Shown here: positions 16,486 to 23,470 of the stretch, piece by piece
Position numbering within the stretch: the first letter of the stretch is position 1
Layout of the letters: every line of letters begins with the position of its first letter
DNA from: JBDTSW01 sp039930945
Lineage (GTDB): Bacteria > Actinomycetota > Thermoleophilia > Solirubrobacterales > 70-9
Assembly: GCA_039930945.1 (NCBI GenBank)
Contig: JBDTSW010000021.1
Span: forward strand, 1-24,457
Reading direction: 5' to 3'
Length of the DNA stretch: 24,457 bases
Position numbers and translations under genes: made by a program
Notes under the pieces: generated by a model
Databases searched by the model: none
Told to the model about the DNA's origin: nothing
The model's input: only the letters and a program-made list of their open reading frames with translations

Positions 16486-18663
16486 ATCAGCTACCTAGTC
16501 ACCGGGGGCACCGGATTCATCGGGCGCAACCTGATCGAGTTGCTGCTCGAGCGCGAGGGCACCGTCTACGTGCTCGTCCGCGAGGGCTCGAAGGGCCGCC
16601 TCGAGGAGCTCCGCAATCGCTGGGGCGTCGACGCGGACCGGGTGGTCGGGATCGTCGGCGACATCTCGCAGCCCCGCCTGGGCGTGTCCGACGCGGATGT
16701 CGAGCGGCTTCGCGGCAACGTCGACCACCTCTTCCACCTGGCCGCGATCTACGACATGACCGCCGACGCCGAGAGCCAGCGCGTCGCCAACGTCGAGGGG
16801 ACCCGGCAGATGGTCTCGCTTTCCCACGCGGTCGAGGCCGGCTGCGTGCACATGGTCAGCTCGGTCGCGGCCGCAGGCCTCTACAAGGGGACCTGGCGCG
16901 AGGACATGTTCGAACAGGCCCAGAGCCTTGACACCCATCCCTATTTCCGCACCAAGCACGACTCGGAGGGGGTCGTCCGCGACGAGTGCGAGCGGCCGTG
17001 GCGGGTGTATCGCCCCGGCCTGGTCGTCGGCAACTCCGAGACCGGCGAGATGGACAAGGTCGACGGGCCCTACTACTTCTTCAAGCTGATTCGCCGGATC
17101 CGCAACACGGTGCCCCAGTGGGTGCCGGTGGTCGGCATCGAGGGCCGCGAGATCAACATCGTGCCGGTCGACTTCGTCGTCGCGGCGATGGACCACATCG
17201 CCCACACCGAAGGGCTCGACGGTCGCGCCTTCTCTCTGACCGACCCGAGGCCGCCGACCGCCGGCCAGGTGATCGACATCCTCGCCCGGGCGGCGCACGC
17301 GCCCGAGTCATCGGTGCGGATCCCCGCGGCGGTGCTGGAGGCCGCTGAGCCGGTGCTGCGCGCGACCGTCTCCAACGTGCCTCTGGCGGCCCCGGTCGTC
17401 GAGCGCCTGCTCGCCGACTTCGGCATCCCCACCTCGGTCCTCACCTACGTCAACTACCCGACCCACTTCGACTCGCGCCAGACCCAGGCCGCGCTCGCCG
17501 GCACCGACATCGCCGTGCCGCCGCTGGAGGCCTACGCCGGCAAGCTCTGGGACTACTGGGAGCGTCACCTCGACCCGGACCTGTTCCGCGACCACACGCT
17601 GATGGGCGCCGCCCGGGGCCGGCTCGGGCTGGTCGGCGGGATCGCCCAGGTGATCGAACAGCAGATCCCCGACGAGCTGCTGCGGCTGGGGCGCCGGGTG
17701 CAGGGGAACGTCTCGCTGGAGACGGCGGTGCGCGGCCGCAAGGTGATGGTCACCGGAGCCTCCTCCGGGATCGGCCGCGCGGCGGCGCTGAAGATCGCCG
17801 CCGGCGGCGGAACCATGCTGCTCGTCGCCCGCACCCCGGAGAAGCTCGAGGCCACCCGCGACGAGATCGAGGCGGGAGGGGGCGTCGCCCACATCCACCG
17901 CTGCGACCTCGCCGACATGGACGACATCGACCGGATGGCCGGCGAGGTCCTCTCCCAGCACCGGCACGTCGACATCCTCGTCAACAACGCCGGCCGCTCG
18001 ATCCGCCGTTCGATCGCGCTCTCATACGACCGCTTTCACGACTTCGAACGAACGATGCAGCTCAACTACTTCGGCGCCGTCAGGCTGATCCTGAAGGTGC
18101 TGCCGGAGATGCGCGAGCGCAGGGCCGGCCAGATCATCAACGTCAGCTCGATCGGGGTGCAGACGAACCCGCCCCGCTTCTCGGCCTACGTCGCCTCCAA
18201 GGCGGCGCTCGACGCCTGGTCACGCTGCGTCGCCTCCGAGGTGATGGACGACGGCGTCCACATCACCACGATCAACATGCCGCTGGTGCGCACGCCGATG
18301 ATCGCGCCGACGAAGATGTACGACCGCTTCCCGACGATCACCCCCGACGACGCTGCGGACATGATCTGCGAGGCGATCATCCACAAGCCGAAGCGGATCG
18401 CCACTCCGCTGGGGACACTCGGGCAGCTGCTGTACGCGATCAACCCGAAGTCGATCGACTACATCCTCAACAGCGCCTACCACCTGTTCCCCGACTCGAC
18501 TGCGGCCAAGGGCGAGCGCAAGAAGGAGCCGGCGGAGGCACCGGCCGCGGGCGGGCCATCCCCGGCCACCGAGGCACCTGCCGCCACCGAGCCCCCCTCG
18601 CCGGGCGAGCTCTCCAGGCAGCAGGCCGCCTTCGCCTACCTGATGCGCGGCACCCACTGGTAG
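16486..18663 (+). CDS. Fatty acyl-CoA reductase fused to a C-terminal SDR (AcrA1-like)
   Basis: This 725-residue fusion resembles mycobacterial AcrA1-type acyl-CoA reductases. The N-terminal half is an extended-SDR 'male sterility'-type domain: GGTGFIG at 6-12 after SYLVT, and YFRTK with Tyr153/Lys157. That domain class reduces acyl-CoA to aldehyde or alcohol with NADPH. The C-terminal half is a classical SDR: TGASSGIG near 422-429, NNAG, NVSS, and YVASK with Tyr568/Lys572. The last 50 residues are Ala/Pro/Glu-rich. The frame has no ordinary start before the Rossmann motif; ATC at 16486, six bases after AGGAGG, is the best start. TTG 16540 would delete the cofactor loop. The next gene on the same strand is an alkyl-DHAP synthase-like flavoprotein 32 bases away, which suggests joint lipid synthesis. 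Confidence 0.9.
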   Translation: MSYLVTGGTGFIGRNLIELLLEREGTVYVLVREGSKGRLEELRNRWGVDADRVVGIVGDISQPRLGVSDADVERLRGNVDHLFHLAAIYDMTADAESQRVANVEGTRQMVSLSHAVEAGCVHMVSSVAAAGLYKGTWREDMFEQAQSLDTHPYFRTKHDSEGVVRDECERPWRVYRPGLVVGNSETGEMDKVDGPYYFFKLIRRIRNTVPQWVPVVGIEGREINIVPVDFVVAAMDHIAHTEGLDGRAFSLTDPRPPTAGQVIDILARAAHAPESSVRIPAAVLEAAEPVLRATVSNVPLAAPVVERLLADFGIPTSVLTYVNYPTHFDSRQTQAALAGTDIAVPPLEAYAGKLWDYWERHLDPDLFRDHTLMGAARGRLGLVGGIAQVIEQQIPDELLRLGRRVQGNVSLETAVRGRKVMVTGASSGIGRAAALKIAAGGGTMLLVARTPEKLEATRDEIEAGGGVAHIHRCDLADMDDIDRMAGEVLSQHRHVDILVNNAGRSIRRSIALSYDRFHDFERTMQLNYFGAVRLILKVLPEMRERRAGQIINVSSIGVQTNPPRFSAYVASKAALDAWSRCVASEVMDDGVHITTINMPLVRTPMIAPTKMYDRFPTITPDDAADMICEAIIHKPKRIATPLGTLGQLLYAINPKSIDYILNSAYHLFPDSTAAKGERKKEPAEAPAAGGPSPATEAPAATEPPSPGELSRQQAAFAYLMRGTHW

Positions 18664-18682
18664 CCGCCCGGCGGCACTGACA

Positions 18683-18688
18683 TAGGCT
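18683..18688 (+). promoter_or_regulatory. Candidate -10 element of a leaderless promoter (AGPS-like gene)
   Basis: TAGGCT is followed by seven bases (GGCGCGG) and the ATG at 18696. There is no Shine-Dalgarno. It would give the flavoprotein gene its own transcript in addition to any read-through from the reductase gene. Confidence 0.4.
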
Positions 18689-18695
18689 GGCGCGG

Positions 18696-20333
18696 ATGCG
18701 CTCCGGGCCGGCCCCCGCCACCGACCGCCGCAAGCACTGGGGCTGGGGACCTGAGAGCCGGCAGCTCAGTCGCTCCCAGCTCGAGGCAGCCGCCCCGGTC
18801 GTGCGCGAGCGGCTCGGCTTCGGCGGCGACCAGGTCACCGAGCCGGTGCCGCTGGAGGCGGTCGAGCTGCGGGCGCCGCGCGTCGAGCCGCCGAGCGCGC
18901 TGGCGGCGATCTGCCGCCGGGACCCCTACGAGCGCGCCTCGCACGCGCTCGGCAAGGCCTACCGCGACGTCGTCCGCGGCTTCCGCGGCGAGTTCGCGAA
19001 CCCGCCTGACGTCGTTGCCCACCCCGCCGACGAGGCCGACGTGGAGCGCGTGCTCGCGTGGTGCGTCGCCGACGGCCTGGCGGCGATCCCATACGGCGGC
19101 GGCACCAGCGTCGTCGGCGGGGTCGAGCCCAGGGTGGGGGAGCAGTACCCGGGTGCGGTCACGATCGACCTCCGGGCCCTGGACCGGGTGCTCGAGGTGG
19201 ACGAGGTCTCGCGGGCCGCGCGGATCCAGGCGGGCGCGCTCGGGCCGGGCCTCGAGGACCAGCTGCGCCCGCGCGGGCTGACCCTGCGCCACTTCCCGCA
19301 GTCGTTCGAGCTCTCCACCCTGGGCGGCTGGATCGCCACCCGCGCCGGCGGGCACTTCGCGACGCTGCATACGCACATCGACGACCTGGTCGAGTCGGTC
19401 CGGGCGATCACTCCTGCCGGGGAGTGGGAGAGCAGGCGCCTGCCGGGCTCCGGGGCCGGCCCGAGCCCCGACCGGATGCTGATCGGCTCGGAGGGCATCC
19501 TCGGGGTGATCACCGAGGCCTGGGTGCGCCTGCAGGGGCGCCCCAGGTGGAAGGCCTCGCGCGGGATCGCCTTCGACGACTTCGCCTCGGGCGCGGAGGC
19601 GGTTCGCGCGCTCTCGCAATCTGGCCTGCACCCCACGAACTGCCGTCTGCTCGATCCCACCGAGGCCGAGGTCACCGGTGCCGGGCCGCCGGGCGAGGCG
19701 CTGCTCGTGCTCGGCTTCGAGTCCGCCCACCACCCGGTCGACGTCTGGATGAAGCTGGCGCTCGATGTTGCCATCGATCACGGGGGAGCGCCCCGGCCCG
19801 AACGCGAGGACGGCGCCCCGTCGGCGGTGGAGTCGTGGCGGCATGCGTTCCTGGCCGCCCCCTACCTGCGAGACAGCTTCGTCTCGCTCGGGGTTTTGTC
19901 CGACACTTTCGAGACGGCGATCACCTGGGACCGCTTCGAGGAGTTCCACGCGACCGTGATCGAGGTCGCGGGGCGCGCCGTCGCCGAGGCCTGTGGCGCG
20001 GCCCCCGGGGGCCGCGGCTCGCCCCGCCTGAGCTGCCGCTTCACCCATGTCTACCCGGACGGGCCGGCCCCCTACTTCACGGTCCTCGCCCCGGCGCGCC
20101 GGGGGGCCGAGATCGAGCAGTGGGACGAGATCAAGGCCGCCGCCTCCGACGCCGTGATCGCCGCCGGGGGCACGATCACCCACCACCATGCCGTCGGGCG
20201 CGACCACCGGCCCTGGTATGACCGCCAGCGACCGGAGCCCTTCGCCCAGGCGCTGCGCGCCGCCAAGCTGAAGCTGGATCCCGCCGGCGTCCTCAACCCC
20301 GGCGTGCTGGTCGACCCGGACACCGCTTCCTGA
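18696..20333 (+). CDS. FAD-dependent alkyl-DHAP synthase-like protein
   Basis: This 545-residue flavoprotein of the vanillyl-alcohol-oxidase fold belongs near alkylglycerone-phosphate synthase, which swaps the acyl chain of acyl-DHAP for a fatty alcohol to form the ether bond. Features in order: KHWGWG near the N-terminus, GGGTSVVGGVE (FAD pyrophosphate loop, about residue 133), HFPQSFELSTLGGWIATRAGG (about 210-230), GPSPDRMLIGSEGILGVIT (about 257-275), and GGTITHHHAVGRDH with the triple-His 496-498 that is characteristic of AGPS. LDPAGVLNPG closes the domain. No peroxisomal or export signal is present, so it should be cytoplasmic. It overlaps the convergent glycerate kinase gene by 41 bases. 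Other FAD-linked oxidase activities remain possible, but the HHH motif favours the AGPS assignment. Confidence 0.85.
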   Translation: MRSGPAPATDRRKHWGWGPESRQLSRSQLEAAAPVVRERLGFGGDQVTEPVPLEAVELRAPRVEPPSALAAICRRDPYERASHALGKAYRDVVRGFRGEFANPPDVVAHPADEADVERVLAWCVADGLAAIPYGGGTSVVGGVEPRVGEQYPGAVTIDLRALDRVLEVDEVSRAARIQAGALGPGLEDQLRPRGLTLRHFPQSFELSTLGGWIATRAGGHFATLHTHIDDLVESVRAITPAGEWESRRLPGSGAGPSPDRMLIGSEGILGVITEAWVRLQGRPRWKASRGIAFDDFASGAEAVRALSQSGLHPTNCRLLDPTEAEVTGAGPPGEALLVLGFESAHHPVDVWMKLALDVAIDHGGAPRPEREDGAPSAVESWRHAFLAAPYLRDSFVSLGVLSDTFETAITWDRFEEFHATVIEVAGRAVAEACGAAPGGRGSPRLSCRFTHVYPDGPAPYFTVLAPARRGAEIEQWDEIKAAASDAVIAAGGTITHHHAVGRDHRPWYDRQRPEPFAQALRAAKLKLDPAGVLNPGVLVDPDTAS

Positions 20334-21312
20334 CCTGGTCGTCGCTGGACGCCTCGCCTGCGATCGCCTCGGCGGCTGTCTCGATCTCGGCGATCGTTGC
20401 CGCCGCCCGCACCGAGTGGGCGCTCAAACGGGCGGCGGCGTCATCCAGCTCGATCGTTCCGGCGACCACGTCGAGCGGCTTGCCGGTGGCAAGGCAGCGC
20501 TGTGCGATCACGCCGACCAGCTTGCCCTCCACCGACTGGGAGTCGAGGCGGCCCTCGCCCGTGAGCATTCGCTCGGCTGCGGCCAGCCGCCGGTCGAAGC
20601 CGACCGCGTCCAGCGCCGCCTCGGCGCCCGGCATCAGCTCGGCTCCGAGTTGGGCCCAAAGACCGCCCGCGAGTCCCCCGGCGGCCCCGGTCATCGGCAC
20701 CCCCCGGGGGTCTTGCTTGAAGTTCCGGGCGAGCTCGCCCAGGCGCGCCTCCAGCCGGGCGACCGCGGCCGGGTCCGCCCCCTTCTGCGGCCCGTAGACG
20801 CTCGGCGCACGCTCGAAGGCGGTGCGAACGTCGCAGAGCACTGCCAACTCGGCGCCGCGCAGCCCGCCGCCGCGGGCGATCGCCTCGAGCGCCCCCGCCC
20901 CGCCGTCGGTGGTGGCGCTGCCCCCGGCGGCGACCAGGACTCGCCGCGCTCCCGCCGCCGCGGCGGCGGCGATCAGCTCCCCCGTACCGGCGCTGGAGGC
21001 TGCCTCCGCGTCACGCTCACCCTCCGCCACGTGGCCGAGCCCCGACGCTTCGGCCGTCTCGACGATCGCACTGCCGTTGGCGAGGAGGCCGAAGCGCGCT
21101 TCGATCGCCCGCCCGAGCGGGTCGTGGGCCGCAGCGTCGACGAGCTCGCCGCCGAGGGCGCCGACCAGCACCTCCATCGTCCCCTCGCCGCCGTCGGCGA
21201 GGGGACAGACCTGGGCTTCGGCGCCGACCCTCTCCAGCCCCCGAGCCATCGCGGCGGCCACCTCGGCGGAGGTGAAAGTTCCCTTGAAGGAGTCTGGTGC
21301 GACCAGGTACAC
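20293..21312 (-). CDS. Glycerate kinase, type 1 (GarK/GlxK family)
   Basis: This 339-residue enzyme phosphorylates glycerate, usually to 2-phosphoglycerate, using ATP. Motifs in order: VAPDSFKGT at the N-terminus, PLADGGEGT, GGSATTDGGAGAL, YGPQKGAD, PMTGAAGGLAGGL and TGEGRLDSQSVEGK. I start at GTG 21312 (VYLVAPDSFKG), which is where family members begin. The open frame runs to 22005, but that extension is antisense to the UbiA gene. AGGGG lies 12 bases upstream. The protein is slightly shorter than the usual 370-380 residues, and its C-terminus (RKRCPGRPARRG) comes from overlap with the flavoprotein gene and looks unconserved. It is divergent from the UbiA-family gene with 30 bases between starts. 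Confidence 0.92.
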   Translation of the reverse strand: MYLVAPDSFKGTFTSAEVAAAMARGLERVGAEAQVCPLADGGEGTMEVLVGALGGELVDAAAHDPLGRAIEARFGLLANGSAIVETAEASGLGHVAEGERDAEAASSAGTGELIAAAAAAGARRVLVAAGGSATTDGGAGALEAIARGGGLRGAELAVLCDVRTAFERAPSVYGPQKGADPAAVARLEARLGELARNFKQDPRGVPMTGAAGGLAGGLWAQLGAELMPGAEAALDAVGFDRRLAAAERMLTGEGRLDSQSVEGKLVGVIAQRCLATGKPLDVVAGTIELDDAAARLSAHSVRAAATIAEIETAAEAIAGEASSDDQVRKRCPGRPARRG

Positions 21313-21327
21313 GAGAGCCGTCGCCCC

Positions 21328-21334
21328 TAACCTA
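21328..21334. promoter_or_regulatory. Overlapping divergent -10-like elements
   Basis: TAACCT on the plus strand (21328-21333) lies nine bases before the UbiA ATG at 21343. TAGGTT on the minus strand (21334-21329) lies 16 bases before the glycerate kinase GTG. The two hexamers overlap almost fully, so the divergent promoters would compete for the same site. Confidence 0.35.
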
Positions 21335-21342
21335 GCTTCGCA

Positions 21343-22281
21343 ATGCCGCCGCTTCTCGCCGCCATGCGCCCGCAGGAGTGGGTCAAGAACGTGCTCGTCT
21401 ATGCCGGGCTGCTGTTCTCGGGCAGGGTCGACGAGGGCGCCGCGGTCGCCGACGCGACCATCGCCTTCATCGCCTTCTGCGCGATCGCCAGCGCCGGCTA
21501 CCTCTTCAACGACCTCCACGACGCCGAGCTGGACCGGCGCCACCCCGAGAAGCGCAAGCGGCCGATCGCGAGCGGCGCTCTGGCGCCGGCGAGGGCGGCG
21601 GTCGCCGCGATCGCCCTCGCGGCGTTCGCCGTCGCGCTGCCGCTGGCGACGGTCGACGCCGAGGTCGCCGGCCTGGTCGCCGTCTATGGCGTCATCACCG
21701 TCGCCTATTCGCTGATCCTGAAGCGCCTCGTGATCATCGACGTGATGACGATCGCCTCGCTGTTCATCCTCCGCGTCGTCGCCGGCGCGGTCGCGGTCGA
21801 GGCGCAGGCGTCGGAGTACCTGCTCGTCTGCACGGCGATGCTGGCGCTGTTCCTCGGCTTCACCAAGCGCCGCCAGGAGGCGATCCTGGAAAACACGACT
21901 CCCGACACCTCCTCCCAGCGAGCGCCAGCGAGCGGTGATCCCGGCGAAGCCGGGATTCGTCCGGGGGCGTCGGGGTCCGCCCCAACGCGTCCCGTGCTCG
22001 AGCATTACTCGGTTCCGTTTCTCGACCAGATGGTGGCGATGGTGACCGCGGCGGCGATCATCTCCTACGTCATCTACACGGTCAACTCGCCGCTGGTGGG
22101 ATCGCGCATGCTGGCCACGGCGCCCTCCGTCCTCTACGGGGTGTTCCGCTACCTCTACCTGATCTACGACCGCCGGGACACCCGTTCGACGGCGGCGATC
22201 CTGATCGAGGATCCGGGCATGATCTTCGCCGGCGCGACCTTCATCGCCTCGGCGATCGCCGTGCTCTACGTGTTCGACTAG
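21343..22281 (+). CDS. UbiA-family decaprenyl-phosphate phosphoribosyltransferase-like protein
   Basis: This 312-residue membrane prenyl-phosphate transferase resembles actinobacterial DPPR synthase, which joins phosphoribose diphosphate to decaprenyl phosphate for arabinan precursors. The first Asp-rich motif is NDLHDAELD (Asn56, Asp57, Asp60, Asp64) followed by RRHPEKRKRPIASG. The second site is AYSLILK with IIDVM. LALFLGFTKRRQE and VLEHYSVPFLDQM are typical of the DPPR synthase branch. About eight hydrophobic segments are visible. Between TKRRQEAILE and RPVLEHYS there is an extra Ser/Pro/Gly-rich stretch of about 33 residues encoded by palindromic DNA (about 21892-21990), in a loop where relatives have only a few residues. 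The ATG at 21343 has no ribosome-binding site. The final acceptor polysaccharide is unknown. Confidence 0.85.
   Translation: MPPLLAAMRPQEWVKNVLVYAGLLFSGRVDEGAAVADATIAFIAFCAIASAGYLFNDLHDAELDRRHPEKRKRPIASGALAPARAAVAAIALAAFAVALPLATVDAEVAGLVAVYGVITVAYSLILKRLVIIDVMTIASLFILRVVAGAVAVEAQASEYLLVCTAMLALFLGFTKRRQEAILENTTPDTSSQRAPASGDPGEAGIRPGASGSAPTRPVLEHYSVPFLDQMVAMVTAAAIISYVIYTVNSPLVGSRMLATAPSVLYGVFRYLYLIYDRRDTRSTAAILIEDPGMIFAGATFIASAIAVLYVFD
21892..21990 (+). repeat. In-frame palindromic insertion in the UbiA-family gene
   Basis: The segment contains a 10-base tandem duplication (CAGCGAGCGC then CAGCGAGCGG, 21916-21935), a perfect 8-bp hairpin ATCCCGGC/GCCGGGAT with loop GAA (21938-21956), and a second hairpin GGGGCG/CGCCCC (21964-21969, 21978-21983). 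It keeps the reading frame and adds about 33 low-complexity residues. Read on the minus strand, TTCGCCGGGATCACCGC resembles TTCGCGGAATCACCGC at 15260-15275 beside copy D. Confidence 0.6.
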
Positions 22282-22304
22282 GACGGACTCGGAGGCCGTT
22301 CGTC

Positions 22305-22310
22305 TAGATT
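22305..22310 (+). promoter_or_regulatory. Candidate -10 element of a leaderless promoter (acyl-CoA dehydrogenase)
   Basis: TAGATT lies nine bases before the GTG at 22320, which has no Shine-Dalgarno. It would transcribe both acyl-CoA dehydrogenase genes. Confidence 0.4.
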
Positions 22311-22319
22311 CCCGCTTCC

Positions 22320-23459
22320 GTGGACCTCTCGCTGACCACCTCCGAACAGGCCTTCCGCGACGAGCTGCGCGCGTGGCTCGCCGACAACCACCCCGGGGAG
22401 GGGCCCACCGGCGGCGACCAGAGCCAGTTCGAGTTCGAGCGCAAGTGGCAGCGCAAGCTGCACGAGGGCGACTGGGCCGGCATCTCCTGGCCGAAGGAGT
22501 ACGGGGGCCGCGGCGCCACCCTGATCGAGCAGTCGATCTTCGGGACCGAGCTGGCGCGCGCGAAGGCGCCGCGCCCGGCGAACGTGCTCGGCCTGGTGAT
22601 GGGGGGCCCGGTGGTGATCGCCCACGGGACCACCGACCAGAAGGAGCGCTTCCTCGAGCCGATCCTCTCGGCCGAGGAGATCTGGTGCCAGGGCTTTTCT
22701 GAGCCCGAGTCGGGCTCGGACCTCGCCTCGCTGAAGACGAAGGCGGTGAAGGAGAACGGCGGCTGGAGGATCACCGGGCAGAAGGTCTGGACCACCTTCG
22801 CCCACGAGGCCAAGTGGTGCATGCTCGTCGCCCGCTCCGACCCCGACGCCCCCAAGCACAAGGGGCTCACCTACTTCCTGATGGACATGGACCAGGACGA
22901 GGTCGAGGTCCGGCCGTTGCGCCAGATCACCGGCGAGGCCGAGTTCAACGAGCTGTTCATCGAAGACGCCTACGTTCCCGATCTCAACGTGATCGGTGGC
23001 GAGGGCAACGGCTGGATGGTCGCGATCACGACGCTGATGAACGAGCGCGCCGGCCTCGGCGCATCGGCGGCGCTCGGGTTGGCGCAGACGCTCGACGAGT
23101 TGATCGAGCTGGCGAAGGAGCGGGGCCTGGCCGGCGATCCGGCGATTCGCGACCGCATCGCCCGGCTGCGGATCGGGATCGAGGGCCTGCGCCTGGGAGC
23201 GATGCGGGCGCTGACCTCGACGATGAAGGTCGGGATCCCGGGGCCGGAGGGCTCGATCGCGAAGCTGCAGTGGTCCTCGACCCACCAGGCGATGACCGAG
23301 CTGGCGCTGGAGGTCGGCGGACCCGATGCCCTCGGCAAGAGCTCGCCCTGGGCCTACCGCTTCCTGCGCTCACGGGCGAACTCGATCGAGGGCGGCACCA
23401 GCGACGTGCTGCGCAACATCGTCGCCGAGCGGGTCCTCGGCCTGCCCAAGCTTCGTTGA
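22320..23459 (+). CDS. Acyl-CoA dehydrogenase, catalytic-type subunit
   Basis: This 379-residue FAD enzyme introduces a 2,3-double bond in an acyl-CoA thioester. The N-terminal helical domain begins LSLTTSEQAFRDELRAWL. The middle domain shows GFSEPESGSDLASLKTKA and ITGQKVWTTFAHEAKW (flavin and substrate contacts), and the C-terminal domain ends with SIEGGTSDVLRNIVAERVLG. Glu357 in that motif is the likely catalytic base. Length is normal. The GTG start at 22320 is preceded by TAGATT and no ribosome-binding site. The second acyl-CoA dehydrogenase starts 12 bases after this stop, so the two are cotranscribed and probably assemble together. Residues do not fix the substrate; actinobacterial pairs of this kind include enzymes for sterol side chains and branched or long acyl-CoAs. 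Confidence 0.93.
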   Translation: MDLSLTTSEQAFRDELRAWLADNHPGEGPTGGDQSQFEFERKWQRKLHEGDWAGISWPKEYGGRGATLIEQSIFGTELARAKAPRPANVLGLVMGGPVVIAHGTTDQKERFLEPILSAEEIWCQGFSEPESGSDLASLKTKAVKENGGWRITGQKVWTTFAHEAKWCMLVARSDPDAPKHKGLTYFLMDMDQDEVEVRPLRQITGEAEFNELFIEDAYVPDLNVIGGEGNGWMVAITTLMNERAGLGASAALGLAQTLDELIELAKERGLAGDPAIRDRIARLRIGIEGLRLGAMRALTSTMKVGIPGPEGSIAKLQWSSTHQAMTELALEVGGPDALGKSSPWAYRFLRSRANSIEGGTSDVLRNIVAERVLGLPKLR

Positions 23460-23470
23460 AGAGGTAGCCG

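Noticed and set aside
16540..16542. TTG 16540 as the start of the acyl-CoA reductase fusion
   Set aside because: It would remove SYLVTGGTGFIG, which is needed for cofactor binding, and it has no ribosome-binding site.
18636..20207. A 523-codon open frame on the minus strand
   Set aside because: It is the reverse-strand shadow of the alkyl-DHAP synthase-like gene; the plus-strand protein has clear FAD and HHH motifs.
21313..22005. Upstream extension of glycerate kinase to 570 residues
   Set aside because: The extension is antisense to the UbiA-family gene; the family's N-terminal motif VAPDSFKG begins at the GTG 21312.
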